From an uncultured Oscillospiraceae bacterium (GTDB taxonomy: Bacteria; Bacillota; Clostridia; Oscillospirales; Oscillospiraceae): a DNA stretch of 64,000 nucleotides. The position numbers and the translations under genes are program-made. Within the stretch, counting starts at the first letter, position 1. Each line of letters starts with the position of its first letter. The DNA lies in assembly GCA_947589545.1 (NCBI GenBank), contig CANQBA010000008.1, forward strand, positions 27,938 through 91,937, written 5' to 3'. The notes below the pieces were generated by a model. It saw only the letters and a list, made by a program, of their open reading frames with translations, had not been told where the DNA came from and did no database searches. Of this stretch, positions 42,623 to 51,227 are shown one piece after another.

Positions 42623-43253
42623 CGTTCTCCCCCTCTCTCGCTCTGGCCTCACTTTTGGCGAAGGAACTGACGCACACCACCGACATATACCGTATCAGCA
42701 CCGAGGGCAGCGCCAGCAGGATCACCGGCAGCAGCGGAACGGCCCAGTCCATAAGCCACAGCCCCAGGATCAGGATACCCAGCGCCAGCAGGTTCTTCGG
42801 AAAGTTGACGATGGCGTAAACCGCCGCGTTGCGCACGATCTGCCTGTTTTTCAGATCATACCTTGCCAGAATGGGGAAAATGTAAAGCGAAATCATGGCC
42901 GCCAGCGCTGCGGCGATGAAAACCCCCGCCCGCAAGACGCGGATGAGGGTCGTGCTCTCCTGCTCCATGACGTACTTCCAGTCCATTCCAAGGAGGCCAA
43001 ACAGGACCACGATGATGATCGTCAGCGGAACGGACTGCCTGAAATTCTCCCGGAAGGACTTCCAGAACGGCTTCCACAGTCCCGGTGCCTCGTTCCGGGC
43101 GATCTTCATTCCCACGCTCATGGCCGCCGTGACAGCCGCCCCGGCGGTGACCACCGGAATGCTGAGGATCAGCACCAGAAGTCCCAGCTTTGCGTAGTCA
43201 AAGACGGTGCCCATGATCTGGGAAAATTTGCTGTTGGGATCAAAGAAGTCCAT
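42615..43253 (-). CDS. DUF624 (YesL-like) membrane protein
   Basis: A 212-residue membrane protein with four to five hydrophobic segments (LGLLVLILSIPVVTAGAAVT, VPLTIIIVVLFGLLG, GVFIAAALAAMISLYIFPIL, LLALGILILGLWLMDW). DUF624 proteins such as YesL occur in YesMN/Lpl-type sugar operons of Firmicutes; their function is unknown, with a transporter- or sensor-accessory role suspected. It lies 48 bases after GH3, and its end overlaps the truncated tannase-like gene by eight bases. Confidence 0.88.
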   Translation of the reverse strand: MDFFDPNSKFSQIMGTVFDYAKLGLLVLILSIPVVTAGAAVTAAMSVGMKIARNEAPGLWKPFWKSFRENFRQSVPLTIIIVVLFGLLGMDWKYVMEQESTTLIRVLRAGVFIAAALAAMISLYIFPILARYDLKNRQIVRNAAVYAIVNFPKNLLALGILILGLWLMDWAVPLLPVILLALPSVLIRYMSVVCVSSFAKSEARAREGENGE

Positions 43254-43301
43254 AAGCTCCCCCTCCTTAAAAAGTGCGTGTCCGCGGTCAAAAACAGGTT
43301 C

Positions 43302-45575
43302 TTACCCGTTCCGTACCGCCTCGTTGAGCCTGTCCATAAACTCCAGCATCCCCTCGTGGGTCAGCACGTGGAAGCTGACCATGGATTTCAGAGGCATGGC
43401 GTACATCATGTCGTTCCGGGACTTCTCGTCGGCCTGTGAGGTTGTCCCCAGATCCGTGTGCCCGCGTCGGGCAAGGCGCTGGGCCAGGAACGCCCCCACC
43501 ACCGGCTTTGTGCGCGGGTCGGCCAGGAGCTCTCCTACCGTGGTGGCGGAGGTGACGGTGAAAGGCAGGAGCTTCCGGGTGGTGAAGCTGATCTTCGCCT
43601 CCAGCCGTATGTCGTCGCTGGCGTGGCCCACGAGGAGGGCGTACTCTCCGCCGGGGGCGTACCAGTCCCCCAGATCCGGGTCATAATAGCTCAGGCTCCG
43701 ATCGTCCAGCTCCAACGTGACGGTCTTTGTCTCCCCCGGCGCCAGACGCACCTTTTTGAAGCCTTTGAGCTCCTTCACCGGGCGGTTGGGGGTGCCGGTG
43801 AGGTCGGAGACGTAGAGCTGGACCGCCTCGCGGCCCTCCATAACCCCGGTGTTGGTCACGTCCACGGATACGGTCAGCCTCTCCCCGTCAGCGAAGCTCT
43901 CCCGGTTCGTCCGAAGGCTGGAATAGCCAAATTCCGTGTAGCTGAGACCGTGGCCGAAGGCCCAGCGGACGGGCATTTTCTTCTTGTCGTAATAGCGGTA
44001 GCCCACATAGACGCCCTCGGCATAGTTGACCTTCTTCCCGTCCCCGCCGAAGTTGAGGCAACTGGGGTTGTCCTCCAGCTTCCTGGGAAACGTCTCCGCC
44101 AGACGCCCGGAGGGGTTGGCTTCCCCCCACAGAAGGGCGTCCGCGGCCTCTCCCACGCCCTCGCCGCCCAGGTACATCTCCAGGATCGCGGCGGCGCTGT
44201 CCGCCCAGGGGCACTCCACGGAAGAGCCGTTGTGGAGAACCACAACTGTATTGGGTTGGACGGCGCAAACCGCCTCAATGAGCCTATTTTGGCAATCCGG
44301 CAGGCGCATATGCTCCCGGTCAAAGCCCTCAGACTCGAAGGAATCGGGAAGCCCCGCGAAAATCACCGCCGCGTCGGCATCGCGGGCGGCCTTGACAGCT
44401 TTTTCAAGCTCCGTCTCCGAAAGCTCGTCCCCCTCGCCGGGGAAACCCTGCACATAGGTCACGTCCCGCCCTTTCTTCCCGGCAGTTTCCAGGGCGGAGC
44501 TGACGCGGGCGGCGTTTACACGGCTGGAGCCGCTGCCCTGATACCGGGGGGCCTGGGCGTAGGCGCCGATGTAGGCGACCCTCTGGCCCTCCTTCAGAGG
44601 CAGGACGCCGTTATTCTCCAAAAGGACGGTGCACTCCGTCTCCATCTCCACTGCCAGGGCGTGGTACACCTCCAGATCGTAAGGCTCGTCGGGAACGCGG
44701 TTTTCGGTGTAGGCAAAGACAAATTTCAAAATATTCTCCACAGCCCGGTCAACAAGTCTTTCATCCAGCTTCCCCTCACGAACAGCCTTGACGATCAGCG
44801 CGTCGTTCTCACCGCCGGAGTCGGGCATCTCCAGATCCTCCCCGGCCTGGATGCCCCGGACCCGGTCCGCCGCCGCGCCCCAGTCGGTGACGACCGCGCC
44901 CTCAAAGCCCCACTGGTTGCGGAGGATGTCGCTCAAAAGCCATTTGTTTTCCGAGCAAAACGTCCCGTTGATCTTGTTGTAGGCGCACATGACGGTGGCG
45001 GGCTTGCCTTCCTTGACGGCGATCTCGAAGGGGGTCAGGTAGATTTCCCGGAGGGTTCTCTCATCCACCTCGGAGGAACAGCCCATGCGGGAAAACTCCT
45101 GGTTGTTGCAGGCGAAGTGCTTGAGGGAAGCGCCCACATGGCGGCTCTGAAGCCCTCGGATCCAGGCGGCGGCCAGCTTGCCGGCCAGGTACGGATCCTC
45201 GCTGATGTACTCAAAGTTTCTCCCGCACAAGGGCGAGCGCTTGATGTTGGCCCCCGGCCCTAAGAGCACCGCCAGATCCTTGGCCTGACACTGGCGACCC
45301 AGGGCGTCGCCCAGGCGGGTCAGAAGCTCCTCGTCAAAGGAGGAGGCGGTGGCGCAGGCGGCAGGGAAGCAGGTGGCCTTGATGCTCTCCCCCATTCCCA
45401 GATGGTCGCCACCCACCTCCTGCTTACGCAGGCCGTGGGGGCCGTCGGACATCATAACGGCGGGGATGCCCAGCCGCTCCACGGGTTTTGTGTGCCAGAA
45501 GTCCAGGCCGGAGCAAAGACCCGCCTTCTCCTCCAGCGTCATCTCAGAGACAAGCTTTTTGATATCGGTTTTCAT
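43302..45575 (-). CDS. GH3 beta-glucosidase with C-terminal helical module
   Basis: A 757-residue GH3 enzyme: TIM-barrel with nucleophile Asp in GFEGAVVTDWGAAADR, alpha/beta sandwich, fibronectin-III-like domain (LTVSVDVTNTGVMEGREAVQ), and an additional ~80-residue helical tail starting TTVGELLADPRTKPV. The tail resembles those of the GH2 at 14070 and GH78 at 54078. The start 45575 follows GGGAGGCTGTGAA; a frame start at 45608 is inside the promoter. No signal peptide. First gene of a three-gene minus operon controlled by operator B. Confidence 0.88.
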   Translation of the reverse strand: MKTDIKKLVSEMTLEEKAGLCSGLDFWHTKPVERLGIPAVMMSDGPHGLRKQEVGGDHLGMGESIKATCFPAACATASSFDEELLTRLGDALGRQCQAKDLAVLLGPGANIKRSPLCGRNFEYISEDPYLAGKLAAAWIRGLQSRHVGASLKHFACNNQEFSRMGCSSEVDERTLREIYLTPFEIAVKEGKPATVMCAYNKINGTFCSENKWLLSDILRNQWGFEGAVVTDWGAAADRVRGIQAGEDLEMPDSGGENDALIVKAVREGKLDERLVDRAVENILKFVFAYTENRVPDEPYDLEVYHALAVEMETECTVLLENNGVLPLKEGQRVAYIGAYAQAPRYQGSGSSRVNAARVSSALETAGKKGRDVTYVQGFPGEGDELSETELEKAVKAARDADAAVIFAGLPDSFESEGFDREHMRLPDCQNRLIEAVCAVQPNTVVVLHNGSSVECPWADSAAAILEMYLGGEGVGEAADALLWGEANPSGRLAETFPRKLEDNPSCLNFGGDGKKVNYAEGVYVGYRYYDKKKMPVRWAFGHGLSYTEFGYSSLRTNRESFADGERLTVSVDVTNTGVMEGREAVQLYVSDLTGTPNRPVKELKGFKKVRLAPGETKTVTLELDDRSLSYYDPDLGDWYAPGGEYALLVGHASDDIRLEAKISFTTRKLLPFTVTSATTVGELLADPRTKPVVGAFLAQRLARRGHTDLGTTSQADEKSRNDMMYAMPLKSMVSFHVLTHEGMLEFMDRLNEAVRNG

Positions 45576-45606
45576 TTCACAGCCTCCCCGGTTTGTTGAT
45601 GGTACC

Positions 45607-45612
45607 ATTTTG
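45607..45612 (-). promoter_or_regulatory. -10 box of the GH3 operon
   Basis: Minus-strand CAAAAT, exactly 27 nt from the GTCGGATTT of operator B. The 10 bases around it (ACATGGCAAAAT) are identical to those at the GH2 promoter at 14029-14040, so the two promoters look duplicated. Confidence 0.65.
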
Positions 45613-45637
45613 CCATGTTTCCTCGGAAAACTATATA

Positions 45638-45669
45638 AGAAATCCGACGCAAACTACCAGATTTCCGAC
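45638..45669 (+). promoter_or_regulatory. Operator B between GH3 and the tannase-like operon
   Basis: Plus-strand AGAAATCCGAC (45638-45648) and AGATTTCCGAC (45659-45669), 21-bp period. It serves both directions: -10 at 27 nt for GH3 on the minus strand and -35 at 17 nt for the tannase-like gene on the plus strand. Confidence 0.75.
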
Positions 45670-45686
45670 AGACTGCCCAAAAGCCC

Positions 45687-45716
45687 TTGCCTGGCGCGTT
45701 TTTGAGGCGGTATAAT
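45687..45716 (+). promoter_or_regulatory. Promoter of the tannase-like operon
   Basis: A -35 TTGCCT (45687-45692), 18-bp spacer and perfect -10 TATAAT (45711-45716). The -35 begins 17 bp after operator B, the same spacing as the GH1 promoter at operator A. Confidence 0.75.
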
Positions 45717-45746
45717 CGGGTCATACAAATATATGGAGGTGTCCCC

Positions 45747-47816
45747 ATGGCAAAAGAGATCTATCACGCCTTAGATGACCCGGATTACCAAGATGTCTAT
45801 GTGGATATTGACGAGCAGCGCACCCGCCCCAACCCCAACGGCGGAACCCTTGCCTACCGCTACGTCCACGGCGGCTTTCCCGGAAAATCCGTGAAATTCT
45901 CCCTGTGCTTCCCGGAAAAAGAGAAGTACACGGGCCGCTTCTTCCACTACCTCTCCCCCTTCCCCGGCCCGGATGAGGAGATGGCATCCCTGACCCGCAC
46001 CGGGCAGAACGACCACATCGCCTTCGCCCTGGAGCACGGCGCCTACTTTGTGGAGAGCAACATGGGTTCCGCCGCCCAGTTCGGCGGCTCCCCGGAGCCA
46101 AAGCGGGTCTGGAAGGCCAGCGCAGCGGTGGCGGAGTTCTCCCGGAAGAAGGCCATGGAAATCTACGATACAAATAAACGGCCTGTGGGCGTGGTCTACG
46201 GCGGCTCCGGCGGCGGGTACAAGACCATGGCCTGCATCGAGAACACCGACGCCTGGGAGGGCGCGGTGCCCTTCGTCATCGGCTCCCCCGCCTCCCTGCC
46301 CAACACGATCACCATGCTTGTCCAGGGCCAGCGCGTCCTGCGCCACGCCTTTGGAAGGATCATCGACAACATAGACGCCGGCGGCTGCGGCGATATGTAC
46401 GCCGGTCTCACCGATGAGGAGGCCGCAATGCTCCGGGAGCTCACCCTGATGGGCAAGCCGCCTCTGTCCTGGTACGTGGAGGCGGGAGGCCGCATCGATC
46501 CGGGCTCCCTGCCGGTGCTGACCCCCGGCGTCAAGGCCGCCGACCCCAGTTATTTTGCGGACTTCTGGACAAAACCGGGCTTTGAGGGCTCCGACCCAAG
46601 CTCCGGCGCGGCCCGGGACAGGTTCCAACTCACCGCCCATGTGGTGTCCTGCGGTGTCTCCGACGCGGCGAAGAAGAACGGCGGCCTGCCCACCGGCGGC
46701 AACGGCGTGGACGACGCCTGGAAAAAACAGCTGGCCTCCTCCGGCGGGGCGTGGCTGGAGATCGACGCTCAGCCCCAAAACCCCGACCAGTATGTGGACG
46801 GCACCAATATCACCTTCCCCGGCACGGCGGCGGAGGGGAAGACGCTCCTGCTGGACAGCCTTATCCGGGAAACCGAGGCGGGCCGCAGTCTCATCCTCTT
46901 TGGCGACGCCTACGGCGCGGACAGGGCGTCGGACGTAATGGCGCTCCTAAAACCGGGCGATGAGGTCCTGCTGGACAACTCCGATTACGTGGCAGTCCAG
47001 TCCTACTACCGCCATCAGGTGCCGGAGGAGCCGGACTTCCACGCCTGGGATCAGTTCCGCAACCCGGACGGAACCCCACGGACACCCCAGCGTCCCTTCA
47101 TGGGGAAGGGCTTCACCGGCACCGGCACGGTGCAGGACGGACAGATCCAGGGCAAGGTGCTTCAGATCCAGGCCCTGATGGACGAGTCCACCTGTCCCTG
47201 GTGCGCCCACTGGTACAGGGAGCAGGTCATAAAAGCCGGGAAAATCGACGATATGCGCACCTACTTCTTCGAGCGGTGTATGCACGGCGACAACACCGCC
47301 ATGGGCAACTCCATGGTGGTCAACTACATGGGCGGTCTCGCCCAGGCCCTGCTGGATGTCAGCGACTGGATCATGTACGGCAAACAGCCCCTGGATACAA
47401 CAAAATACACTTACGCGGACAACCAAATCGAGGTGGAGCCAGACGCCTCAAAACGGGGCGGTATGCAGGCCGGTATCACCCTCTCCGCCAACGGCCAGAA
47501 ATGCCTCCGTGTGAGGGCCGGGGAAGTTTTCACTCTCCGGGCCGAGGCCGTGCTCCCCGAACATGCCGGATCCGTGGTGGCTATGGAGTACGACTTCCAC
47601 GACGACCGGGGCATCCCCGCCGCAACGCCCGTCTTCGACGTGAAAGGAACATTCGCACCCACGGAGAAGGGGGCCGTCAGCGAGCTTTCTTGGCGCTATG
47701 ACCAGCCCGGTACCTATTTTGCCGCCGTCAGGGTCAGCACCCAGCGGGAGGGCAACGCCAACGACATCTTCACCCGCGTCTGGAATCTGGACCGGGTGCG
47801 CGTAATCGTGGAGTGA
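45747..47816 (+). CDS. Tannase/feruloyl-esterase-like hydrolase with PKD-like C-terminus
   Basis: A 689-residue protein without signal peptide. An N-terminal beta-rich lead-in (GGTLAYRYVHGGFPGKSVKF) precedes a large alpha/beta-hydrolase-like domain with nucleophile elbow VYGGSGGGYKTMACIEN and the following EGAVPFVIGSPASLPNTITM, resembling the tannase/feruloyl esterase pattern. The last ~110 residues (LRVRAGEVFTLRAEAVL to RVIVE) look like a PKD/Ig fold. The start 45747 follows TGGAGGTGTCCCC. Related enzymes cleave galloyl or hydroxycinnamoyl esters. Heads a plus-strand operon with VOC, SDR and GH1. Family identity is moderate; a new subfamily is possible. Confidence 0.65.
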   Translation: MAKEIYHALDDPDYQDVYVDIDEQRTRPNPNGGTLAYRYVHGGFPGKSVKFSLCFPEKEKYTGRFFHYLSPFPGPDEEMASLTRTGQNDHIAFALEHGAYFVESNMGSAAQFGGSPEPKRVWKASAAVAEFSRKKAMEIYDTNKRPVGVVYGGSGGGYKTMACIENTDAWEGAVPFVIGSPASLPNTITMLVQGQRVLRHAFGRIIDNIDAGGCGDMYAGLTDEEAAMLRELTLMGKPPLSWYVEAGGRIDPGSLPVLTPGVKAADPSYFADFWTKPGFEGSDPSSGAARDRFQLTAHVVSCGVSDAAKKNGGLPTGGNGVDDAWKKQLASSGGAWLEIDAQPQNPDQYVDGTNITFPGTAAEGKTLLLDSLIRETEAGRSLILFGDAYGADRASDVMALLKPGDEVLLDNSDYVAVQSYYRHQVPEEPDFHAWDQFRNPDGTPRTPQRPFMGKGFTGTGTVQDGQIQGKVLQIQALMDESTCPWCAHWYREQVIKAGKIDDMRTYFFERCMHGDNTAMGNSMVVNYMGGLAQALLDVSDWIMYGKQPLDTTKYTYADNQIEVEPDASKRGGMQAGITLSANGQKCLRVRAGEVFTLRAEAVLPEHAGSVVAMEYDFHDDRGIPAATPVFDVKGTFAPTEKGAVSELSWRYDQPGTYFAAVRVSTQREGNANDIFTRVWNLDRVRVIVE

Positions 47817-47853
47817 GAGGCTCCAATTTATCTACATACAAGGAGGCACGATT

Positions 47854-48321
47854 ATGGAAAAAGGCAGAACCTACGGCGTCTTTCAGGTGGGCATTATGGT
47901 GAGCGACATTGACGAGTGCCTGCGGCTCTTTGTGGACGCACTGGGCATGGAGGTGGTCTTTGAGGCCCGGAACCAGATCCAGCCGGCCCAGGGCCTGTCT
48001 GGCACCGACAAACAGGTGATGAACGTCCTGATGCTCCACGGGGAGGGCGGCGTGGATTTGGAGATCCACCAGTATGTGGATCCTCCCGCAAAGCCCTGCC
48101 CACCCATGAACCATAATGACCTGGGCTCCATGCACTTCATGCTCCGGGTGGACGACATCTACGCGGTATGTGAAAAGGTTCAGGCCCTGGGCTATGAGCT
48201 TATGAATCCGGTTGTGGAGTCCAAAAACGTCCCCGGCTTCAAGTTCACCTATTTCCGGGGCCCCGACGGGGTCATGGTGGAACTCCACGAGGGCGAGGTT
48301 CCCCGGGTCAGGAGGGTATGA
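47854..48321 (+). CDS. VOC-family (glyoxalase/dioxygenase fold) protein
   Basis: A 155-residue protein with two beta-alpha-beta-beta-beta modules: GIMVSDIDECLRLFVDALGM in the first and MHFMLRVDDIYAVCEKVQAL in the second, ending with FRGPDGVMVELHEGE. Candidate metal ligands are His and Glu residues in LEIHQY, SMHFML and VELHE. VOC proteins include glyoxalases, epimerases and ring-cleaving dioxygenases. Between an esterase-like gene and an SDR, a role in modifying the released acyl or aglycone part is possible; isomerase activity on a sugar is an alternative. Confidence 0.85.
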   Translation: MEKGRTYGVFQVGIMVSDIDECLRLFVDALGMEVVFEARNQIQPAQGLSGTDKQVMNVLMLHGEGGVDLEIHQYVDPPAKPCPPMNHNDLGSMHFMLRVDDIYAVCEKVQALGYELMNPVVESKNVPGFKFTYFRGPDGVMVELHEGEVPRVRRV

Positions 48322-48322
48322 G

Positions 48323-49090
48323 ATGAGCATCAATAAAGCCTTTGATCTGACGGGCCGAGCGGCCCTCATTACCGGCGGCGGCTCCGGCATCGGTAAAGGC
48401 TGTGCCATCGCCCTGGCGGAGGCGGGAGCCCGTGTCATGGTGGTGGGCCGGAGGCTCGCCAAGTTGGAGGAGGTCAAAGCGGAGATTGAGTCCAAGGGCG
48501 GCGTGTGCGAGTGCTTCTCCACGGACCTGACAAAAGAGGAGTCCTGCAAGGCCATGGTGGACGCCTGTGTGGAGAAATTTGGCCATCTCGACATCCTGGT
48601 TAACTCCGCCGGAGGCCGGGGCGCCCATGGGAATCTGGCGCTTGAGTTTTCCACGGAAAATCTGCGGGATACCATGGCGCTGGACTTTGACTCCACCTTC
48701 AATTCCATCAAGTACGCCTACCCGGAGATGGAAAGATGCGGCGGCGGGTCCGTCATCAACATTGCCTCCCTTGCGGCGCTTCGCGCCTCCGGCCCCATCG
48801 TCTACTCCGCCGCGAAGGGGGCTATCAAGTCCATGAGCCGGACCCTGGCAAAGCGCCTGGGGGATAAAAAGATCCGCGTGAACACCATCTACCCCGGCTT
48901 CATCGTCACGGAGATGACCGCCGGCGTCATGGACCACCCGGAGATCCGGGCCAAATACGAGGCGGAATCCCCTCTTGGCCTTTTAGGTCAGGCGGAGGAC
49001 ATCGCGTACTGCGCCCTTTATCTGGCCTCCGACGCCGCCAAATTTGTCACCGGCCAGGACTTCGTGGTGGACGGCGGGGCCACCTGTTAA
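48323..49090 (+). CDS. SDR-family oxidoreductase
   Basis: A 255-residue classical short-chain dehydrogenase: TGGGSGIGKG nucleotide loop near residue 16, NSAGG strand motif, catalytic Ser in INIASLAAL and YSAAKGAIK (YxxxK). The C-terminal GQDFVVDGGATC is typical. The start 48323 comes one base after the VOC stop, behind GGAGGGTATG. It would oxidise or reduce a sugar hydroxyl or a steroid/flavonoid-type carbonyl with NAD(P). The tight coupling with the VOC gene suggests one pathway. Confidence 0.88.
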   Translation: MSINKAFDLTGRAALITGGGSGIGKGCAIALAEAGARVMVVGRRLAKLEEVKAEIESKGGVCECFSTDLTKEESCKAMVDACVEKFGHLDILVNSAGGRGAHGNLALEFSTENLRDTMALDFDSTFNSIKYAYPEMERCGGGSVINIASLAALRASGPIVYSAAKGAIKSMSRTLAKRLGDKKIRVNTIYPGFIVTEMTAGVMDHPEIRAKYEAESPLGLLGQAEDIAYCALYLASDAAKFVTGQDFVVDGGATC

Positions 49091-49110
49091 ATCACTCTTA
49101 TATACTTCAA

Positions 49111-49143
49111 GCCTCCCGCCCGTTATAAGACCCGGCGGGAGGC
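49111..49143 (+). terminator. Hairpin between the SDR and GH1 genes
   Basis: Stem GCCTCCCGCC (49111-49120) with GGCGGGAGGC (49134-49143), 13-base loop, followed by ATCTTTAAAAAAGG. The T-tract is poor and GH1 starts 24 bases later, so it is more likely an attenuator or message-stability element than a full stop. Confidence 0.5.
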
Positions 49144-49166
49144 ATCTTTAAAAAAGGAGAAAAACC

Positions 49167-50468
49167 ATGCCTTTTCCAAACAATTTCCTCTGGGGCGCTG
49201 CCAGCGCCGCCGCCCAGGTAGAGGGCGCGTGGAACGAGGACGGCAAGTGCCCCAGCATCTGGGATGTGGCCGGTGACCACGTCAAAAATGGGCAGGACTG
49301 CCACACCGCCTGCGACCACTACCACCGCTACAAGGAAGACGTGGCGCTGATGAAAGTGTTGGGACTGAAATCCTACAGGTTCTCTGTCTCCTGGCCCCGG
49401 ATCATGCCCAAGAAGGGCAAGGTAAACCCCAAGGGCATTGAGTTTTACAAAAATCTTATTGCCGAGCTGAAAGCCGCAAACATCGAGCCCCTGGTAACAC
49501 TTTACCACTGGGATATGCCTCTGTGGGTGCATGAGGAGGGCGGCTGGAGTTCCCCAAAGATCATCGACTACTACCTGGACTATGTGAAGGTCGTGGTGGA
49601 GGCGCTGTCAGGGGACGTGCGGTATTGGATGACCTTCAACGAGCCCCAGATCTTTATCATGGCGGCCTATGTGGTGGGCGTCAGCGCCCCCTTTCAGCAC
49701 GAATCCATGACCGCCGTCGGGGATCATCTTCGCCATATGCTCCTGGCCCACGGGAAGGCCGTGAAGCTCATACGGGAAACCGCGAAGCTGAACCCCATCA
49801 TCGGCATCGCCATGGCCGCCGGCACCTACATTCCGGACAGCAAGGATGAGGAAGGGCTTCGGGACGCGGCGCAAAAGTCCTTTGAAACCGCCGTGGGCGA
49901 GAGCGGCAACAGCCTCTTCATGGATCCTATCGTGCTGGGTCAGGCCAGCCCCATGCTCCGTTCCAAGCTGAGCGCGGAGGATCTGAAGATCATCTCCGCG
50001 CCCATAGACTTTATCGGCGTCAATGTCTACCAGCCGTCGAACCCGATTCTCGATAAAGAGGGCTATCGCCCGGACGACAGGCCCAAGACCATGCTGGACT
50101 GGGTCATAGACAGCCGGTGCCTCTACTGGACCATCCGACAGTATTACGAGCGGTATCATCTACCCATCATGGTGACGGAGAACGGCATGGCAAACCCTGA
50201 CACCGTGGGGGCTGACGGCAAAGTGCATGACGACATCCGCGTGAAATTTCTGGACGACTTTCTCTCCGGTGTGAAGCGGGCCGTAGACGAGGGCATCCCG
50301 GTGCTGGGCTATCAGCACTGGTCTATCATGGACAACTTCGAGTGGTGCAGCGGTTATGGCCCCCGGTTCGGGCTGATCCACGTGGATTACAACACCCAAA
50401 AACGCACTATAAAGGACAGCGGTTGGCATTACGCCCAGATTATCCGCACGAACGGCGAGGAGCTTTGA
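49167..50468 (+). CDS. GH1 beta-glucosidase
   Basis: A 433-residue GH1 enzyme of normal length. Acid/base Glu159 lies in WMTFNEPQI, the nucleophile Glu338 in IMVTENGMA, and the glycone-site QVEG is near residue 17. Start behind AAAAAAGGAGAAAAACC. No signal peptide. It closes the tannase-like/VOC/SDR operon and is followed by a bidirectional terminator. Combining an aromatic-esterase-like protein and GH1 in one operon suits acylated phenolic glucosides (inference). Confidence 0.92.
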   Translation: MPFPNNFLWGAASAAAQVEGAWNEDGKCPSIWDVAGDHVKNGQDCHTACDHYHRYKEDVALMKVLGLKSYRFSVSWPRIMPKKGKVNPKGIEFYKNLIAELKAANIEPLVTLYHWDMPLWVHEEGGWSSPKIIDYYLDYVKVVVEALSGDVRYWMTFNEPQIFIMAAYVVGVSAPFQHESMTAVGDHLRHMLLAHGKAVKLIRETAKLNPIIGIAMAAGTYIPDSKDEEGLRDAAQKSFETAVGESGNSLFMDPIVLGQASPMLRSKLSAEDLKIISAPIDFIGVNVYQPSNPILDKEGYRPDDRPKTMLDWVIDSRCLYWTIRQYYERYHLPIMVTENGMANPDTVGADGKVHDDIRVKFLDDFLSGVKRAVDEGIPVLGYQHWSIMDNFEWCSGYGPRFGLIHVDYNTQKRTIKDSGWHYAQIIRTNGEEL

Positions 50469-50483
50469 ACTCGATCATATGAC

Positions 50484-50514
50484 AAAAACAGGCAGGGGGT
50501 TCCTGCCTGTTTTT
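50484..50514. terminator. Bidirectional rho-independent terminator
   Basis: AAAAACAGGCAGG (50484-50496) pairs with CCTGCCTGTTTTT (50502-50514), giving a T-run after the stem on both strands. It serves the plus-strand GH1 and the convergent minus-strand TetR gene. Confidence 0.9.
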
Positions 50515-50541
50515 GAAACTCCTATTGAATTTGCTGGGAGA

Positions 50542-51105
50542 TCACATGAATCTTCCCCGGTTCGGAGCGTACTCACGGGACAGGATGTCCCCCATCTCCT
50601 CCGGCGTCTCCCGGCATCCACCGGCGATCCACTCCCGCAGCATGGAGGCCAGACCCGCCTTGAAAAATGTCTGGTGGTAGCGCAGCTCATTTTCCGAGGT
50701 AAACCCCATCTCCCCCGCCAGCCGCTCCACATTCCGCAGGGCGACATCGCCCAGAGCGGCATTGAAAAGGCGGCTGTCCCGGCACCGGTCGAGATACACC
50801 CGATAGAAGTCCCGGTGCTCCCCCACAAAGCTGAAAAAGCGTGTGAAGCGCCGGCCGATGTTCCACTCATCCTTCCCAGAGGAAAAGAGCTCCCCCAGAT
50901 ACTGAGACAGTCTCCTGTCGATCTCCACCATAAGAGCGTACACGTCGGTGAAGTGGAGGTAGAAGGAGCTTCGGTTGATGTGGCAGACAGCGCACAGCTG
51001 GCTGACGGTAATCTTTTCCGGCTCCCGCTCCTTGAGCAGGGACAGAAATGCGTCAACGATCCTGTCCTCCGTCTCCTGAAACCGCTGGTTATTGGGCGTG
51101 TTCAT
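50542..51105 (-). CDS. TetR-family transcriptional repressor
   Basis: A 187-residue regulator with an N-terminal TetR HTH (ITVSQLCAVCHINRSSFYLH) and a helical ligand-binding C-terminal domain of the TetR_C type (RRFTRFFSFVGEHRDFYRVY). Start behind TGGAGGACAT. It is divergent from a MATE exporter; a 17-bp palindrome (51187-51203) lies between the -35 and -10 of its own promoter and at the start point of the MATE promoter. That is the usual arrangement for ligand-released repression of an exporter. Confidence 0.9.
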   Translation of the reverse strand: MNTPNNQRFQETEDRIVDAFLSLLKEREPEKITVSQLCAVCHINRSSFYLHFTDVYALMVEIDRRLSQYLGELFSSGKDEWNIGRRFTRFFSFVGEHRDFYRVYLDRCRDSRLFNAALGDVALRNVERLAGEMGFTSENELRYHQTFFKAGLASMLREWIAGGCRETPEEMGDILSREYAPNRGRFM

Positions 51106-51145
51106 ATGTCCTCCATTAAAACTACATATGATGTGATATTGATGG

Positions 51146-51174
51146 TTGAACCTCCGAGCCTATGGGGCTATACT
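51146..51174 (+). promoter_or_regulatory. MATE promoter
   Basis: A -35 TTGAAC (51146-51151), 17-bp spacer and -10 TATACT (51169-51174). The predicted transcription start falls near 51181, so the palindrome at 51187-51203 lies just downstream. Confidence 0.75.
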
Positions 51175-51177
51175 TGG

Positions 51178-51206
51178 ATTATAAACACAACAGCCGTTGT
51201 TGTAAA
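51178..51206 (-). promoter_or_regulatory. tetR-type gene promoter
   Basis: Minus-strand -35 TTTACA (51206-51201), 17-bp spacer and perfect -10 TATAAT (51183-51178). The operator palindrome fills the spacer. Confidence 0.7.
51187..51203. promoter_or_regulatory. Predicted TetR operator palindrome
   Basis: ACAACA-N5-TGTTGT, a perfect 6-bp inverted repeat centred at 51195. It overlaps both divergent promoters, so one bound dimer could repress both genes. Confidence 0.7.
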
Positions 51207-51227
51207 GCCTAAAAAGGGGGAATTTTA

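Noticed and set aside
43458..45263. 601-codon plus-strand frame opposite GH3
   Set aside because: Shadow of the GH3 gene with no independent evidence.
51125..51135. ACATATGATGT near-palindrome as a second TetR site
   Set aside because: A/T-rich 11-mer inside the leader of the regulator gene, unlike the 51187 palindrome and not placed on a promoter element.
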